A stretch of 64,000 nucleotides of DNA, taken from assembly GCF_002233755.1 (NCBI RefSeq), contig NZ_NIFO01000011.1, positions 89,856 to 153,855 on the forward strand. The letters run 5' to 3'. The translations under genes and the position numbers were made by a program. Of this stretch, positions 1-9,893 are shown piece after piece. This stretch comes from Acinetobacter piscicola (GTDB lineage Bacteria > Pseudomonadota > Gammaproteobacteria > Pseudomonadales > Moraxellaceae). The first letter of the stretch is position 1, and each line of letters starts with the position of its first letter. A model generated the notes under the pieces. That model did no database searches, was not told the DNA's origin, and saw only the letters and a list, made by a program, of their open reading frames with translations.

Positions 1-888
1 ATGATGATTTGAGCTAAAGCTTTGCTCTTCTTGACCACGACGACCGCCTTTCTTCGGTGCACGCGTACTTGTCGTATTCGTACCACGTTTAATTTCACGG
101 TCTTCTTTTGCAAATGAATCTTCATAAGCTTGACCAACAAGACCAGCAGCCAATGGAGAATCATCTACAACACGAATCGTCGTCGTTGAATCATCAGAAG
201 AATACTTAGACGCCATTTGACGCATTTGCTCAAGTGTACGTTGCTGAGCTTCTTCTGCCGACTTACGACGTGCTGCTTCTTCAGTCGCTTTCAATTGAGC
301 CGCTTGTGCTTCACGAGCTCGTTTCTGTTCAGGTGTTTCAACAGCTTTAACCGTTGCTTTGGTAATCGGCTTATTTGTAGATTTGCGTTTTACCACAACC
401 GCTGCTTTAGGTGTTTCTTTTGCAGCAGTTTGTTGCTTTGCAGCCGCACGCATTTTCTCTAAATTCGCTTTTGCTGAACTTTCAGCTTTTTCACCATCTT
501 TAGAGGCAGTTTCTGGTGCTTTTTGTGTTACTTTTACTTGAGCATTTGCTTGCGCTTTTGCCAAAGCTTCAGCCTTAATTTGCTCAGGGTCAGGCTTCGT
601 AAACGTATGCTTCTTGCGAACTTCTACGTTAATTGTTTTAGCCTTACCTGAAGTACTTGCTACTTTAGCAGTACTGGTTGTTTTACGTTTCAACGTGATT
701 TGTCCTGCATGTCCTGTGTCTTGACCATGTGATTTTTTCAAATGGTTGACTAGAACACCTTGCTGTTCAGTAGAAATTTTATCTTCAGCCTGTTTTTGTG
801 GCAATCCAGCTTCACGCACCTGATCAAGGAGCTTTGAAACAGGAAGTCCTACGCTGACCGCTAACTCTTGAATTGACTTATCCGTCAT
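1..888 (-). CDS. infB: Translation initiation factor IF-2, N-terminal part (cut by window edge)
   Basis: Only the first 296 codons are in the window; the G domain lies beyond position 1. The protein starts MTDKSIQELA, a typical IF2 N-terminal domain (about residues 1-50), followed by a long charged, Ala/Lys/Glu-rich linker as in other proteobacterial IF-2 proteins. IF-2 is the GTPase that brings initiator fMet-tRNA to the 30S subunit. The ATG at 888 has a strong Shine-Dalgarno sequence (AGGAGG) that overlaps the nusA stop codon, so translation is probably coupled to nusA. It is the last visible gene of rimP-nusA-infB. Identification rests on the N-terminus plus the conserved neighbours. Confidence 0.95.
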   Translation of the reverse strand, partial: MTDKSIQELAVSVGLPVSKLLDQVREAGLPQKQAEDKISTEQQGVLVNHLKKSHGQDTGHAGQITLKRKTTSTAKVASTSGKAKTINVEVRKKHTFTKPDPEQIKAEALAKAQANAQVKVTQKAPETASKDGEKAESSAKANLEKMRAAAKQQTAAKETPKAAVVVKRKSTNKPITKATVKAVETPEQKRAREAQAAQLKATEEAARRKSAEEAQQRTLEQMRQMASKYSSDDSTTTIRVVDDSPLAAGLVGQAYEDSFAKEDREIKRGTNTTSTRAPKKGGRRGQEEQSFSSNHH

Positions 889-898
889 GTATTACCTC

Positions 899-2383
899 CT
901 AGTTAAACCATGATTCACGTGCTTTCATAATCAATTGACCTGCTTTTTCAGCGCCTAAGCCTTCGATATCTGCAATATCATCAGTTGCTTGGTCAGCCAA
1001 GTCATCGACTGTTACCACACCACGAGCCGCTAAAGCATGTGCAATTTCAGAAGTCATTCCTTCCATCGCAATAAGTTCTGGACTTGGGTCCTGAATATCT
1101 TCTTGCTCTTTTAATGCATCAGCCAAAGCTGCTTCTTTTGCACGACTTTGTAGTAATTCAACAATATCTGCATCCAATTCGATTTCATCGAAAGTTTCCG
1201 CAGGTACATAAGCAATCTCTTCAAGTGAAGTAAAGCCCATTTCTACTAAAGCCATTGCAAGATCTTCTTCAATATCAAGACGTGTTACAAACATATCTAA
1301 ATATTGTTGAGCTTCATTTTGTTGACGAGCACGATACTCATCTTCAAGCATCATATCTAACTTATAACCAGTTAGTTCTGACGCTAAACGAACATTCTGA
1401 CCTTGTGAACCAATTGCACGTGCAAGTTGATCACTGGTTGCAAAAATAATGTCAGCCGTACGTGCATCTTCATCAATCACAATACCAGATACATCTGCAG
1501 GCTCTAAAGCACTTGCGATATATTGCGCAGGATCATCAGACCACACAACCACATCAATACGCTCACCATTTAACTCTGATTGTACCGCTTGGATACGTGT
1601 ACCACGCATACCAATACATGCACCCACAGGGTCAATACGATGGTCATTGGTTTTTACTGCAATTTTCGCACGAACACCGGGTTGACGTGCCGCTGCTTTA
1701 ATTTCAATGATTTCTTCAGAAATTTCTGGAATTTCCTTTTTCATCAAAGCAATCAGCATTTCAGGTTTTGCACGTGATAACAACAATTGTGCACCACGAC
1801 CTTCACGGTTTACATTGTAAAGGATTGCACTCATACGTTGTTTTGGACGAAGAATTTCCTTAGAAATCATTTCTTCACGTGCTAAATACGCTTCAGCATT
1901 GTCACCCAAGTCGATAATAAAGCCATCTTTGGTTTGTTTTTTCACTTCACCGTAGATTAACTCACCAACTTTCGACTCATAAGCATCTGCAACCAAAGCA
2001 CGTTCCGCTTCACGAATCTTTTGAACAATGACTTGTTTTGCGATTTGTGCAGCAATACGACCAAAATCGATTGAAGGTACTTCAAGTTCACGAATATCGC
2101 CAATTGACCATTCTTCAGGATTAACATCAGAAATCGCATCTTGACATGCAGGCATTTCATGATCTTCATCAGCAACCACTTCCCATTGACGGAAAGTACT
2201 ATAGTCGCCTGTTTTACGATCAATTTCTACACGTAACTGAGCTTCTTCCGAATTCGTTCCTTCGTAGAATTTCTTTTTAGTCGCCGCAACCAAAGCCTGT
2301 TCTAGCGCTTCAAAAATTGCTTCACGACTCACACCTTTCTCATTACTAACCGTTTCAACGACGGTGAGAATTTCACGTGCCAT
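899..2383 (-). CDS. nusA: Transcription termination/antitermination factor NusA
   Basis: NusA binds RNA polymerase and nascent RNA and modulates pausing, termination and antitermination. The 494-residue product has the full proteobacterial layout: N-terminal polymerase-binding domain (about 1-125), S1 domain (about 135-200), two KH domains (about 230-370) and two C-terminal acidic repeat domains (about 370-494, ending ARESWFN). The length matches E. coli NusA (495). The start is preceded by AGGTG. It lies between rimP and infB, the usual gene order, and probably belongs to one transcript with them. Confidence 0.98.
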   Translation of the reverse strand: MAREILTVVETVSNEKGVSREAIFEALEQALVAATKKKFYEGTNSEEAQLRVEIDRKTGDYSTFRQWEVVADEDHEMPACQDAISDVNPEEWSIGDIRELEVPSIDFGRIAAQIAKQVIVQKIREAERALVADAYESKVGELIYGEVKKQTKDGFIIDLGDNAEAYLAREEMISKEILRPKQRMSAILYNVNREGRGAQLLLSRAKPEMLIALMKKEIPEISEEIIEIKAAARQPGVRAKIAVKTNDHRIDPVGACIGMRGTRIQAVQSELNGERIDVVVWSDDPAQYIASALEPADVSGIVIDEDARTADIIFATSDQLARAIGSQGQNVRLASELTGYKLDMMLEDEYRARQQNEAQQYLDMFVTRLDIEEDLAMALVEMGFTSLEEIAYVPAETFDEIELDADIVELLQSRAKEAALADALKEQEDIQDPSPELIAMEGMTSEIAHALAARGVVTVDDLADQATDDIADIEGLGAEKAGQLIMKARESWFN

Positions 2384-2417
2384 AAGTCACCTATTTATTC
2401 AGATTTCTATTTCTGGA

Positions 2418-2939
2418 TTAATCCTGAAAGATCAAATTTGCTTTGTCTATATTATTACTATCGATCTCAAGTACTTGCTGTTCAATTTCGACTTGGATGA
2501 ATTCATTTTCTAAATCTACAGCAACCAATTTTGCTTGAAACTTACGACGATTCTCAACCGCAGCGATCAAACGGAATGCAACTTGTTGACCGATATAGCC
2601 CTGTAATTGAGCCAATTGGAAGAATGGACGATCCCAACCTGGTGATGAAACCTCTAAAGCATATTCACCTGAAATTGGATCATGTACATCTAGAATTGCG
2701 CCAACCTGTTGAGTCACACGCACACAATCTTGTACACCAATACCGCGACCTAACTCAGCCTCACCATCTTCATTCATGACAGGTTCAGCATTTTCTGGAA
2801 CGTCTTTATCAATGTAAATACGCAATAAAGACTTTTTACCTTGAGGAATAAATTCAATTCCCCAAAGTTCTACACCACACGCTTGCACTGCAGGAGTAAT
2901 TAAATCTTGGAGTGCTTGAGTTTTATTTGATAGCTTCAT
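2418..2939 (-). CDS. rimP: Ribosome maturation factor RimP
   Basis: RimP assists late maturation of the 30S subunit. The 173-residue protein has the two-part RimP fold, with a conserved [13 protein letters not shown] motif near residue 100 (E. coli VSSPGLDRP) and a C-terminal SH3-like beta domain. It is slightly longer than the E. coli protein because of an acidic insert around residues 47-63. It is the first gene of rimP-nusA-infB; the gap to nusA is 34 bases. A candidate sigma-70 promoter lies just upstream. Confidence 0.96.
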   Translation of the reverse strand: MKLSNKTQALQDLITPAVQACGVELWGIEFIPQGKKSLLRIYIDKDVPENAEPVMNEDGEAELGRGIGVQDCVRVTQQVGAILDVHDPISGEYALEVSSPGWDRPFFQLAQLQGYIGQQVAFRLIAAVENRRKFQAKLVAVDLENEFIQVEIEQQVLEIDSNNIDKANLIFQD

Positions 2940-2992
2940 TTACTCTCGTCATATTTGTGCGATTCAATCGCTCATCGGACCAATTCAAACTT

Positions 2993-3021
2993 ACTATAGT
3001 GAAGCATGTCTTTTTGACCAA
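2993..3021 (-). promoter_or_regulatory. Candidate sigma-70 promoter for rimP-nusA-infB
   Basis: Read on the minus strand, a TTGGTC -35 element (3016-3021) and a TATAGT -10 element (2993-2998) are separated by exactly 17 bases. They lie between the tRNA-array terminator and the rimP start. The spacing is ideal and the -10 close to consensus, but there is no experimental evidence; the operon may also be reached by read-through from the tRNAs. Confidence 0.55.
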
Positions 3022-3050
3022 TTGATGTCCACACTACACGATAAGCCAAT

Positions 3051-3071
3051 AAAAAAGGGCGCAATCGCCCC
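3051..3071 (-). terminator. Rho-independent terminator of the tRNA array
   Basis: A GC-rich stem (GGGCG/CGCCC, 3057-3061 with 3066-3070, four-base loop) is followed on the minus strand by six U residues. It lies directly downstream of the last initiator tRNA gene and upstream of the rimP promoter, so it separates the tRNA transcript from rimP-nusA-infB. Confidence 0.8.
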
Positions 3072-3142
3072 TATTATCGCACAGAAAACCATAGGCTCAC
3101 TATGCAAAAAGACCCACCTATATGTGAGCCCTTTTAGAAACT

Positions 3143-3219
<77 letters not shown>

Positions 3220-3320
3220 TCAACGTTGCAAAATTATACACAAGAATCTAAAAAAATTCAATCAAACTTAATTTACTGAAAATCATTTTCTTGCTTGATT
3301 AAGTTGCACCTTAATCAAAA

Positions 3321-3388
3321 TGGTAGCGGGAGCTGGATTTAAACCAACGACCTTCGCGATTTTATGAAGAGCTGAGCCCGATGGACAA
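3321..3388 (-). pseudogene. Broken tRNA-fMet copy
   Basis: The 3' half of the initiator tRNA (CCA, acceptor 3' strand, T arm) is preserved with one change in the T loop. The anticodon region then becomes a scrambled stretch with extra bases, and the D arm and 5' acceptor strand are missing. It cannot fold as a tRNA. It keeps the 3' hairpin, in variant form, so it is a decayed array unit and not unrelated sequence. Confidence 0.8.
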
Positions 3389-3430
3389 ACAACTTTAACA
3401 AGAAATCACTTTTCTACACATCATAAAACT

Positions 3431-3507
<77 letters not shown>

Positions 3508-3552
3508 ACTATATGCATTTTTGTATACAAATAAATTCTTCAATCTAAATGC

Positions 3553-3578
3553 TTTAATTAAGTTGCATCTTAATTAAA
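3553..3578 (-). repeat. AT-rich hairpin directly 3' of an initiator tRNA (type example)
   Basis: A perfect 10-bp inverted repeat (TTTAATTAAG / CTTAATTAAA, six-base loop) starts one base after the encoded CCA of the neighbouring tRNA on the minus strand. The same element follows the copies at 3580, 3732, 3884, 4036, 4188 and 4337. A variant with a compensated base pair follows the broken copy (about 3295-3318). There is no U-run, so it is more likely a processing or stability element than a terminator; that is inference. Confidence 0.6.
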
Positions 3579-3579
3579 T

Positions 3580-3656
<77 letters not shown>

Positions 3657-3731
3657 ACTATACTGCAAATTCACATACAAAATAAACTTTTCAATTTAAA
3701 TGTCTTTAATTAAGTTGCATCTTAATTAAAT

Positions 3732-3808
<77 letters not shown>

Positions 3809-3883
3809 ACTATACTGCAAATTCACATACAAAATAAACTTTTCAATTTAAATGTCTTTAATTAAGTTGCATCTTAATTAAAT

Positions 3884-3960
<77 letters not shown>

Positions 3961-4035
3961 ACTATACTGCAAATTCACATACAAAATAAACTTTTCAATT
4001 TAAATGTCTTTAATTAAGTTGCATCTTAATTAAAT

Positions 4036-4112
<77 letters not shown>

Positions 4113-4187
4113 ACTATACTGCAAATTCACATACAAAATAAACTTTTCAATTTAAATGTCTTTAATTAAGTTGCATCTTAATTAAAT

Positions 4188-4264
<77 letters not shown>

Positions 4265-4336
4265 ACTATATGCATTTTTGTATACAAATAAATTCTTCAA
4301 TCTAAATGCTTTAATTAAGTTGCATCTTAATTAAAT

Positions 4337-4413
<77 letters not shown>

Positions 4414-4456
4414 TCAATGTTTTTTAGCTGCTAACACCAACAATCTGGTTCATTGT

Positions 4457-4541
4457 TGGTGCGGAAGGGGGGACTTGAACCCCCACGCCCGAAAGCACTA
4501 CCACCTCAAGGTAGCGTGTCTACCAATTCCACCACCACCGC
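4457..4541 (-). tRNA. tRNA-Leu (GAG)
   Basis: An 85-nt class II tRNA with a long variable arm and encoded CCA. The anticodon loop UUGAGGU gives anticodon GAG. The acceptor strands read GCGGUGG and CUUCCGC: a U-U mismatch at 5:68 and a G-U pair at 6:67, so the acceptor stem is weak. The position between secG and the fMet genes matches E. coli leuU. Confidence 0.93.
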
Positions 4542-4602
4542 AGCTGTGTCGCATTCTAGTAGCTTGTGCGCCAAATTGAAAGGTTTAATTTCAAAAAGCT
4601 AT

Positions 4603-4935
4603 TTATTTCGGTGCATTTGGCGAAGTTTCGTTCGTATTTGACTGAACTGGTGTCGCTGGCTGAGATGTTGTTTGTACAGTTTTCAAGCCATAAGCATCGG
4701 AAGTTAGCTTTTTTGCGAACACAGCCAAAGTTAAGCTCGTTATAAAAAACAAAGCTGTAAAAATTGCAGTTAAACGCGTCAAGAAACTTGCTGAACCTGA
4801 TGCACCAAAGACTGTTGCAGCGCCGCCGCCGCCAAAAGATGCACCTGCATCAGCACCTTTACCATGCTGTACAAGAATAAGTACAATCATTAATACAGCC
4901 AAGATGATATGTACAACCAGCACAAAACTATGCAT
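4603..4935 (-). CDS. secG: Protein-export membrane protein SecG
   Basis: SecG is the small accessory subunit of the SecYEG translocon. The 110-residue protein has two membrane segments (about 3-20 and 50-72) flanking a Gly/Ala-rich loop with the family's typical [17 protein letters not shown] sequence, and a Pro/Thr/Asn-rich C-terminal tail. The start is preceded by AGGAG with ideal spacing. It follows tpiA by 12 bases, the usual pairing, and precedes tRNA-Leu and the fMet array. Confidence 0.96.
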   Translation of the reverse strand: MHSFVLVVHIILAVLMIVLILVQHGKGADAGASFGGGGAATVFGASGSASFLTRLTAIFTALFFITSLTLAVFAKKLTSDAYGLKTVQTTSQPATPVQSNTNETSPNAPK

Positions 4936-4947
4936 GCTGAACTCCTA

Positions 4948-5739
4948 TTATTCTGTTTTAGCAAATGCTTGAGCAATTTTATAAAATGACTCAGCATTAA
5001 GTGATGCACCACCAACAAGGGCACCGTTGATATCTGGGCAAGCGGCTAACTCTACTGCATTTTCAGGCTTAACACTACCACCATATAAAATAGCCGTATG
5101 CTGACCTTCAGTTGCAATCTGAGTTAAACCTTCGCGAATTTTAGCATGCATTGCTTGAGCATCTTGTGGAGAAGCCGTTTTACCCGTTCCAATTGCCCAT
5201 ATCGGTTCATAAGCAATCACGATATTGTGCCATTGCCCAGGTTTTACAATCGCAGCTAAATCACAAATTTGCTGTAGAACAACCTGCTCTGCCTGCCCTG
5301 CTTCACGCTGTTCTAGGCTTTCACCTACGCAATAGATAATTTGAAGATTGGCATTTAAAGCATTTGTAACTTTTGCTTTAATTTTAACAACATCATCTCC
5401 AAAGATTTCACGGCGCTCCGAATGACCAATCAAAACATAGTCAATCTGACTATCTTTAAGCAGCTCTGCACTCACTTCACCCGTATATGCACCTGTTCCC
5501 GCTATTTGCGAAACATCTTGCGCAACAACTTTAATAGCTGTCGCTGCATCTTGAAGCGATTGTTTTATTGGCAATAACGCAATAGAAATGGGTGCAACAC
5601 CAATATGACATTGTTGTTCTGTAATCGGTGCATCTTGTAAAAGCTGTTTTAAATCTTGTATAAGTTGCTGTGAATCAATCTGCATTGGGTTCATTTTCCA
5701 ATTGCCGACAACCCAAGGAATAATGTTCGAACCCGACAT
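4948..5739 (-). CDS. tpiA: Triosephosphate isomerase
   Basis: The enzyme interconverts dihydroxyacetone phosphate and glyceraldehyde-3-phosphate in the cytosol. The 263-residue TIM barrel keeps the catalytic residues: Lys15 (GNWKMN), His106 (IGHSERR) and Glu178 ([11 protein letters not shown]). The phosphate-binding motif [10 protein letters not shown] and the C-terminal LVGGASL motif are also present. It is the first gene of tpiA-secG; its 5' region faces pilB across about 275 bases without another gene. Confidence 0.98.
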   Translation of the reverse strand: MSGSNIIPWVVGNWKMNPMQIDSQQLIQDLKQLLQDAPITEQQCHIGVAPISIALLPIKQSLQDAATAIKVVAQDVSQIAGTGAYTGEVSAELLKDSQIDYVLIGHSERREIFGDDVVKIKAKVTNALNANLQIIYCVGESLEQREAGQAEQVVLQQICDLAAIVKPGQWHNIVIAYEPIWAIGTGKTASPQDAQAMHAKIREGLTQIATEGQHTAILYGGSVKPENAVELAACPDINGALVGGASLNAESFYKIAQAFAKTE

Positions 5740-6014
5740 ACATCTAACCTTTTATCGAAAATGTGCACATTCTACACGGAATTTTCAATTTTAAAGCATT
5801 TTTTCTTTATCAATTTGAGCTTCTCATTTAAAGTCGTGGTGTAGAAATCATAGGAAATATAAATCATTTCATGAATAATGATTAAAATTCTAATTAGCTC
5901 AATTTTTTGCTAAAATATCTTTGTAGAATAATGCGTTTAATTCTAGATATTTTTGCCGATAATCGTATAATTTTCGTATTCCAATTATAAAATGAAGTTT
6001 AAGGTGTTTTGGGG

Positions 6015-7727
6015 ATGTCTATACAAAATGGTTCACTTAGGTTTTCAGGATATATTCGTCGCTTAGTCGACGAAGGTTTTGTATCCGCGCAGCAAATGAA
6101 AGATGCTTTAGAGAGTGCTAAAAAAAATAAAATGAGTACCGTTGAGTATCTCATTGAAAAAGTAAATCTCAAACCACTTCTCATTGCAGAAATGATTTCT
6201 TCTGAATTTGGCGAACCTATTCTTGATTTGGACAGTTTCAATCCAGATATGTTCCCAAAAGAAGTCGCCGATAATAATCTCTTTGCCAAACATCATCTTG
6301 TACCACTTGTACAACGTGGCAATATTCTTTACGTCGCAACCAGTGATCCTACCAACATTGAAGCACTTGACGCCATCCGCTTTAACTGTGGTTTAAATAT
6401 TGAACCAATTATCGTTGAATACGATAAATTAGAAAAAGCTTTAGCAAAACATTTTACTGTAGAAGAAAATTTTAACTTCGGTGATGAAGATTTCGATGTT
6501 GATATCATTGCAACGAGTGATGATCCTCCTTCTGAAGATGACGAAGAAACCTCCGAAGATGAAGCACCCATCGTTAAATATGTGAATAAGTTATTGATTG
6601 ATGCAATTCGTATGGGTGCATCTGACCTGCATTTTGAACCCTATGAAAAATCTTATCGTGTACGTTACCGAGTGGATGGCGTACTCAGAACTATTACCAA
6701 CCCGCCATTGCAGCTTGCAAATCGCCTTGCTTCTCGCTTAAAAGTCATGTCGAGGATGGACATTTCTGAAAAACGTGTACCTCAAGATGGTCGTATTAAA
6801 TTAAAACTTTCTAAAACCAAAGCGATTGATTTCCGTGTTAACTCATTACCGACATTATTTGGTGAAAAATTGGTATTGCGTATTCTTGACCCATCAAGTG
6901 CCATGCTAGGAATCGATGCACTAGGCTATGAAGAAGCTCAAAAAGCTTTATTTATGGAAGCTTTAGAAAAACCACAAGGGATGTTATTAATTACAGGTCC
7001 AACAGGTTCAGGTAAAACTGTATCCTTATATACAGGCTTAAATATTCTCAATACTGAAACATCCAATATTTCAACAGCCGAAGATCCTGTTGAAATTAAC
7101 CTAGAAGGTATTAATCAAGTCAATGTCAATCTAAAAGCCGGACTGACATTCTCTGTTGCACTTAAATCATTTCTGCGCCAAGATCCAGACATTATCATGG
7201 TCGGGGAAATTCGTGATTTAGAAACGGCTGAAATTGCAATTAAAGCAGCACAAACAGGTCACATGGTTATGTCAACATTACATACCAACAGTGCCCCAGA
7301 AACCCTCACCCGTTTACGCAATATGGGGGTTCCTTCATTTAATATTGCAACATCAGTAAACTTGGTCATCGCACAACGACTGGCAAGACGTTTATGTAGC
7401 CATTGTAAAGTGCCTGTTGAAATACCGAAGCAGAGTCTGCTAGAGCTAGGCTTTACCGAACAAGATTTAAGCAATCCTGATTTACAAATTTTTCAGCCTA
7501 TTGGCTGCTCAGAATGTCGTGAAGGTTATAAAGGTCGAGTCGGTATTTACGAGGTGATGAAAGTAACACCTGAGATTTCAAAGATTATCATGGAAGATGG
7601 TAATGCACTGCAAATTGCAGCTGCATCTGCAAAACTGGGGTTTGATAATCTCAGACGCTCAGGATTAGTGAAAGTCATGAATGGGTTAACATCTTTACAA
7701 GAAATTAACCGCGTGACCAGTGAATAA
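6015..7727 (+). CDS. pilB: Type IV pilus assembly ATPase PilB
   Basis: PilB is the cytoplasmic hexameric ATPase that powers pilus extension. From the ATG at 6015 (AAGGTG eight bases upstream; an in-frame TTG at 6009 is less likely) it has 570 residues. It carries an N-terminal GspE_N-type region (about 1-150), an acidic linker (about 157-185), Walker A GPTGSGKT (328-335), Walker B IIMVGEIRD (393-401), a His box (414-425) and a tetracysteine zinc site (C461, C464, C498, C501). It is first of pilB-pilC-pilD. In this genus such pili serve twitching and natural transformation. Confidence 0.97.
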   Translation: MSIQNGSLRFSGYIRRLVDEGFVSAQQMKDALESAKKNKMSTVEYLIEKVNLKPLLIAEMISSEFGEPILDLDSFNPDMFPKEVADNNLFAKHHLVPLVQRGNILYVATSDPTNIEALDAIRFNCGLNIEPIIVEYDKLEKALAKHFTVEENFNFGDEDFDVDIIATSDDPPSEDDEETSEDEAPIVKYVNKLLIDAIRMGASDLHFEPYEKSYRVRYRVDGVLRTITNPPLQLANRLASRLKVMSRMDISEKRVPQDGRIKLKLSKTKAIDFRVNSLPTLFGEKLVLRILDPSSAMLGIDALGYEEAQKALFMEALEKPQGMLLITGPTGSGKTVSLYTGLNILNTETSNISTAEDPVEINLEGINQVNVNLKAGLTFSVALKSFLRQDPDIIMVGEIRDLETAEIAIKAAQTGHMVMSTLHTNSAPETLTRLRNMGVPSFNIATSVNLVIAQRLARRLCSHCKVPVEIPKQSLLELGFTEQDLSNPDLQIFQPIGCSECREGYKGRVGIYEVMKVTPEISKIIMEDGNALQIAAASAKLGFDNLRRSGLVKVMNGLTSLQEINRVTSE

Positions 7728-7754
7728 ATATAATCAATATTCAAGGAAATTCTT

Positions 7755-8981
7755 ATGGCAGTGAAGAAAGCTCAAATGATGCCTACATTTGCTTATGACG
7801 GGGTTGATCGTAAAGGGGTCAAAATCAAGGGGGAACTTCCTGCTCGAAATATGGCACTTGCAAAAGTGACCCTGAGAAAGCAAGGAATCACCATTAAAAC
7901 CATTCGAGAAAAAAAGAAAAATATTCTCGAAGGTTTGATGAAAAAAGGGATTTCAACACTCGATATCACTATTTTTACACGCCAGCTCGCAACCATGATG
8001 AAAGCCGGCGTACCTTTGGTACAAAGCTTTGAAATCGTCGCAGAAGGTTTAGAAAATCCATCCATGCGAGAAGTCGTTCTCGGGATTAAGGGTGAAGTTG
8101 AAGGCGGTAATACCTTTGCTGGTGCTTTAAGAAAATATCCCCGTTATTTCGATAATTTATTTTGCTCATTGGTTGAATCTGGCGAACAATCTGGCGCATT
8201 AGAAACCATGTTGGATCGCGTTGCGATATATAAAGAAAAAAGTGAACTGTTAAAACAAAAAATTAAAAAAGCCATGAAATATCCGATTGCTGTAATTGCT
8301 GTTGCAATTATTGTCACGATTATTTTAATGGTGAAAGTTGTTCCTGTATTCCAAGATTTATTTAGCTCTTTTGGTGCGGATTTACCAGCATTTACACAAA
8401 TGGTCGTCAATATGTCCAAATGGATGCAAAGCTATTGGTTTATCCTTATCCTTGTGATTGCTTTTGCAATCGCTGCATTTTTAGAAGCTCAAAAGCGTAG
8501 TAAAAAATTTAGAAACTTTTTAGATAAAACCGCACTAAAACTACCTATTTTTGGAGATTTAGTTTATAAGGCGATTATTGCCCGTTATAGTCGTACATTG
8601 GCCACCACATTTGCTGCAGGTGTCCCCCTCATTGAGGCTTTAGAATCCACTGCAGGTGCAACCAACAATGTGGTTTATGAGCAAGCCGTAATGAAAATTC
8701 GCGAAGATGTCGCCACTGGGCAACAACTGAATTTTGCTATGCGTGTGACTAATCGATTCCCCTCTATGGCCATACAAATGGTTGCAATTGGTGAAGAGTC
8801 TGGCGCATTAGATGCAATGTTGGATAAGGTAGCCACACATTTTGAAAATGAAGTAGATAATGCTGTCGATGGCCTAACCTCAATGATGGAGCCTTTGATT
8901 ATGGCGGTATTAGGCGTACTGGTTGGTGGTCTTGTGATTGCAATGTACCTTCCAATTTTCCAAATGGGTTCAGTGGTGTAA
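7755..8981 (+). CDS. pilC: Type IV pilus inner-membrane platform protein PilC
   Basis: PilC is the inner-membrane platform that couples PilB and PilT to pilus assembly. The 408-residue protein has two GspF/PilC repeats (about 70-190 and 275-395), each followed by membrane segments (about 172-190, 222-240 and 380-400). AAGGAAA precedes the ATG. The stop codon overlaps the pilD start (TAATG), indicating translational coupling. Confidence 0.97.
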   Translation: MAVKKAQMMPTFAYDGVDRKGVKIKGELPARNMALAKVTLRKQGITIKTIREKKKNILEGLMKKGISTLDITIFTRQLATMMKAGVPLVQSFEIVAEGLENPSMREVVLGIKGEVEGGNTFAGALRKYPRYFDNLFCSLVESGEQSGALETMLDRVAIYKEKSELLKQKIKKAMKYPIAVIAVAIIVTIILMVKVVPVFQDLFSSFGADLPAFTQMVVNMSKWMQSYWFILILVIAFAIAAFLEAQKRSKKFRNFLDKTALKLPIFGDLVYKAIIARYSRTLATTFAAGVPLIEALESTAGATNNVVYEQAVMKIREDVATGQQLNFAMRVTNRFPSMAIQMVAIGEESGALDAMLDKVATHFENEVDNAVDGLTSMMEPLIMAVLGVLVGGLVIAMYLPIFQMGSVV

Positions 8982-9841
8982 TGTTAGAGTTAATTAACGT
9001 CTTTATCCAATCTCCAACAGCGTTATACTTTGCTGTTGGAATTTTAAGTCTATGTATTGGTAGTTTTCTAAATGTTGTGATTTTTAGAACACCTAAAATG
9101 ATGGAGCAAGAATGGCAACACGAATGCCAAATGTTACTCCATCCTGAGCAAGCGATTATTGATGAGTCAAAGCTCAGCTTGAGTAAACCTGCATCGACGT
9201 GTCCTAAATGTAAAACACCGATCCGCTGGTATCAAAATATACCTGTTATCAGCTGGTTAGTTTTAAGAGGAAAATGTGGTTCATGCCAAAACCCGATTAG
9301 TTTCCGCTATCCATTCATCGAAATACTGACAGCGATTTGCTCTTTAATCGTTGTAGCAGTGTATGGACCAACCTTACAAATGGTTTTTGGCGTCTTACTG
9401 ACGTGGGTTCTCATCACCTTAACCTTTATCGATTTTGATACACAATTATTACCTGACCGCTTTACATTAACTTTGGCGGGAATGGGTTTAGGTGTAAATG
9501 CATTTCAACTTTACACCTCCCCTACTTCTGCGATTTGGGGCTATATCATTGGTTTTTTGTGTCTATGGGTGGTTTATTACCTATTTAAAATCATTACAGG
9601 TAAAGAAGGGATGGGCTATGGTGACTTTAAACTCCTTGCTGCGCTAGGTGCGTGGATGGGACCGTTAATGTTGCCTCTGATTATTTTACTTTCCTCTTTG
9701 GTTGGTTCTATCATCGGAATAATTCTGCTCAAAACACGTAAAGAGAATCAACCTTTTGCTTTTGGACCTTATATTGCAATTGCGGGTTGGATTGCATTTT
9801 TGTGGGGTGAGCAAATTATGAAAATCTATTTAGGTCAATAA
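8981..9841 (+). CDS. pilD: Prepilin leader peptidase / N-methyltransferase PilD
   Basis: PilD cleaves the leader of type IV prepilins and methylates the new N-terminus. The 286-residue polytopic membrane protein has the N-terminal methyltransferase part with four zinc-binding cysteines (C74, C77, C99, C102). It also has the two aspartate motifs of the aspartic peptidase: FIDFDTQLLPD (first Asp at 151) and GYGDFK (Asp215). It overlaps pilC by one base and completes the pilBCD operon. Confidence 0.97.
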   Translation: MLELINVFIQSPTALYFAVGILSLCIGSFLNVVIFRTPKMMEQEWQHECQMLLHPEQAIIDESKLSLSKPASTCPKCKTPIRWYQNIPVISWLVLRGKCGSCQNPISFRYPFIEILTAICSLIVVAVYGPTLQMVFGVLLTWVLITLTFIDFDTQLLPDRFTLTLAGMGLGVNAFQLYTSPTSAIWGYIIGFLCLWVVYYLFKIITGKEGMGYGDFKLLAALGAWMGPLMLPLIILLSSLVGSIIGIILLKTRKENQPFAFGPYIAIAGWIAFLWGEQIMKIYLGQ

Positions 9842-9893
9842 TTAAGTTGAACAACCTAAATCATTCATCAAATGCTACATCAAAGGATACTGC

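Noticed and set aside
1957..2223. Reading frame inside nusA on the same strand
   Set aside because: It lies entirely within nusA in another frame and resembles no protein.
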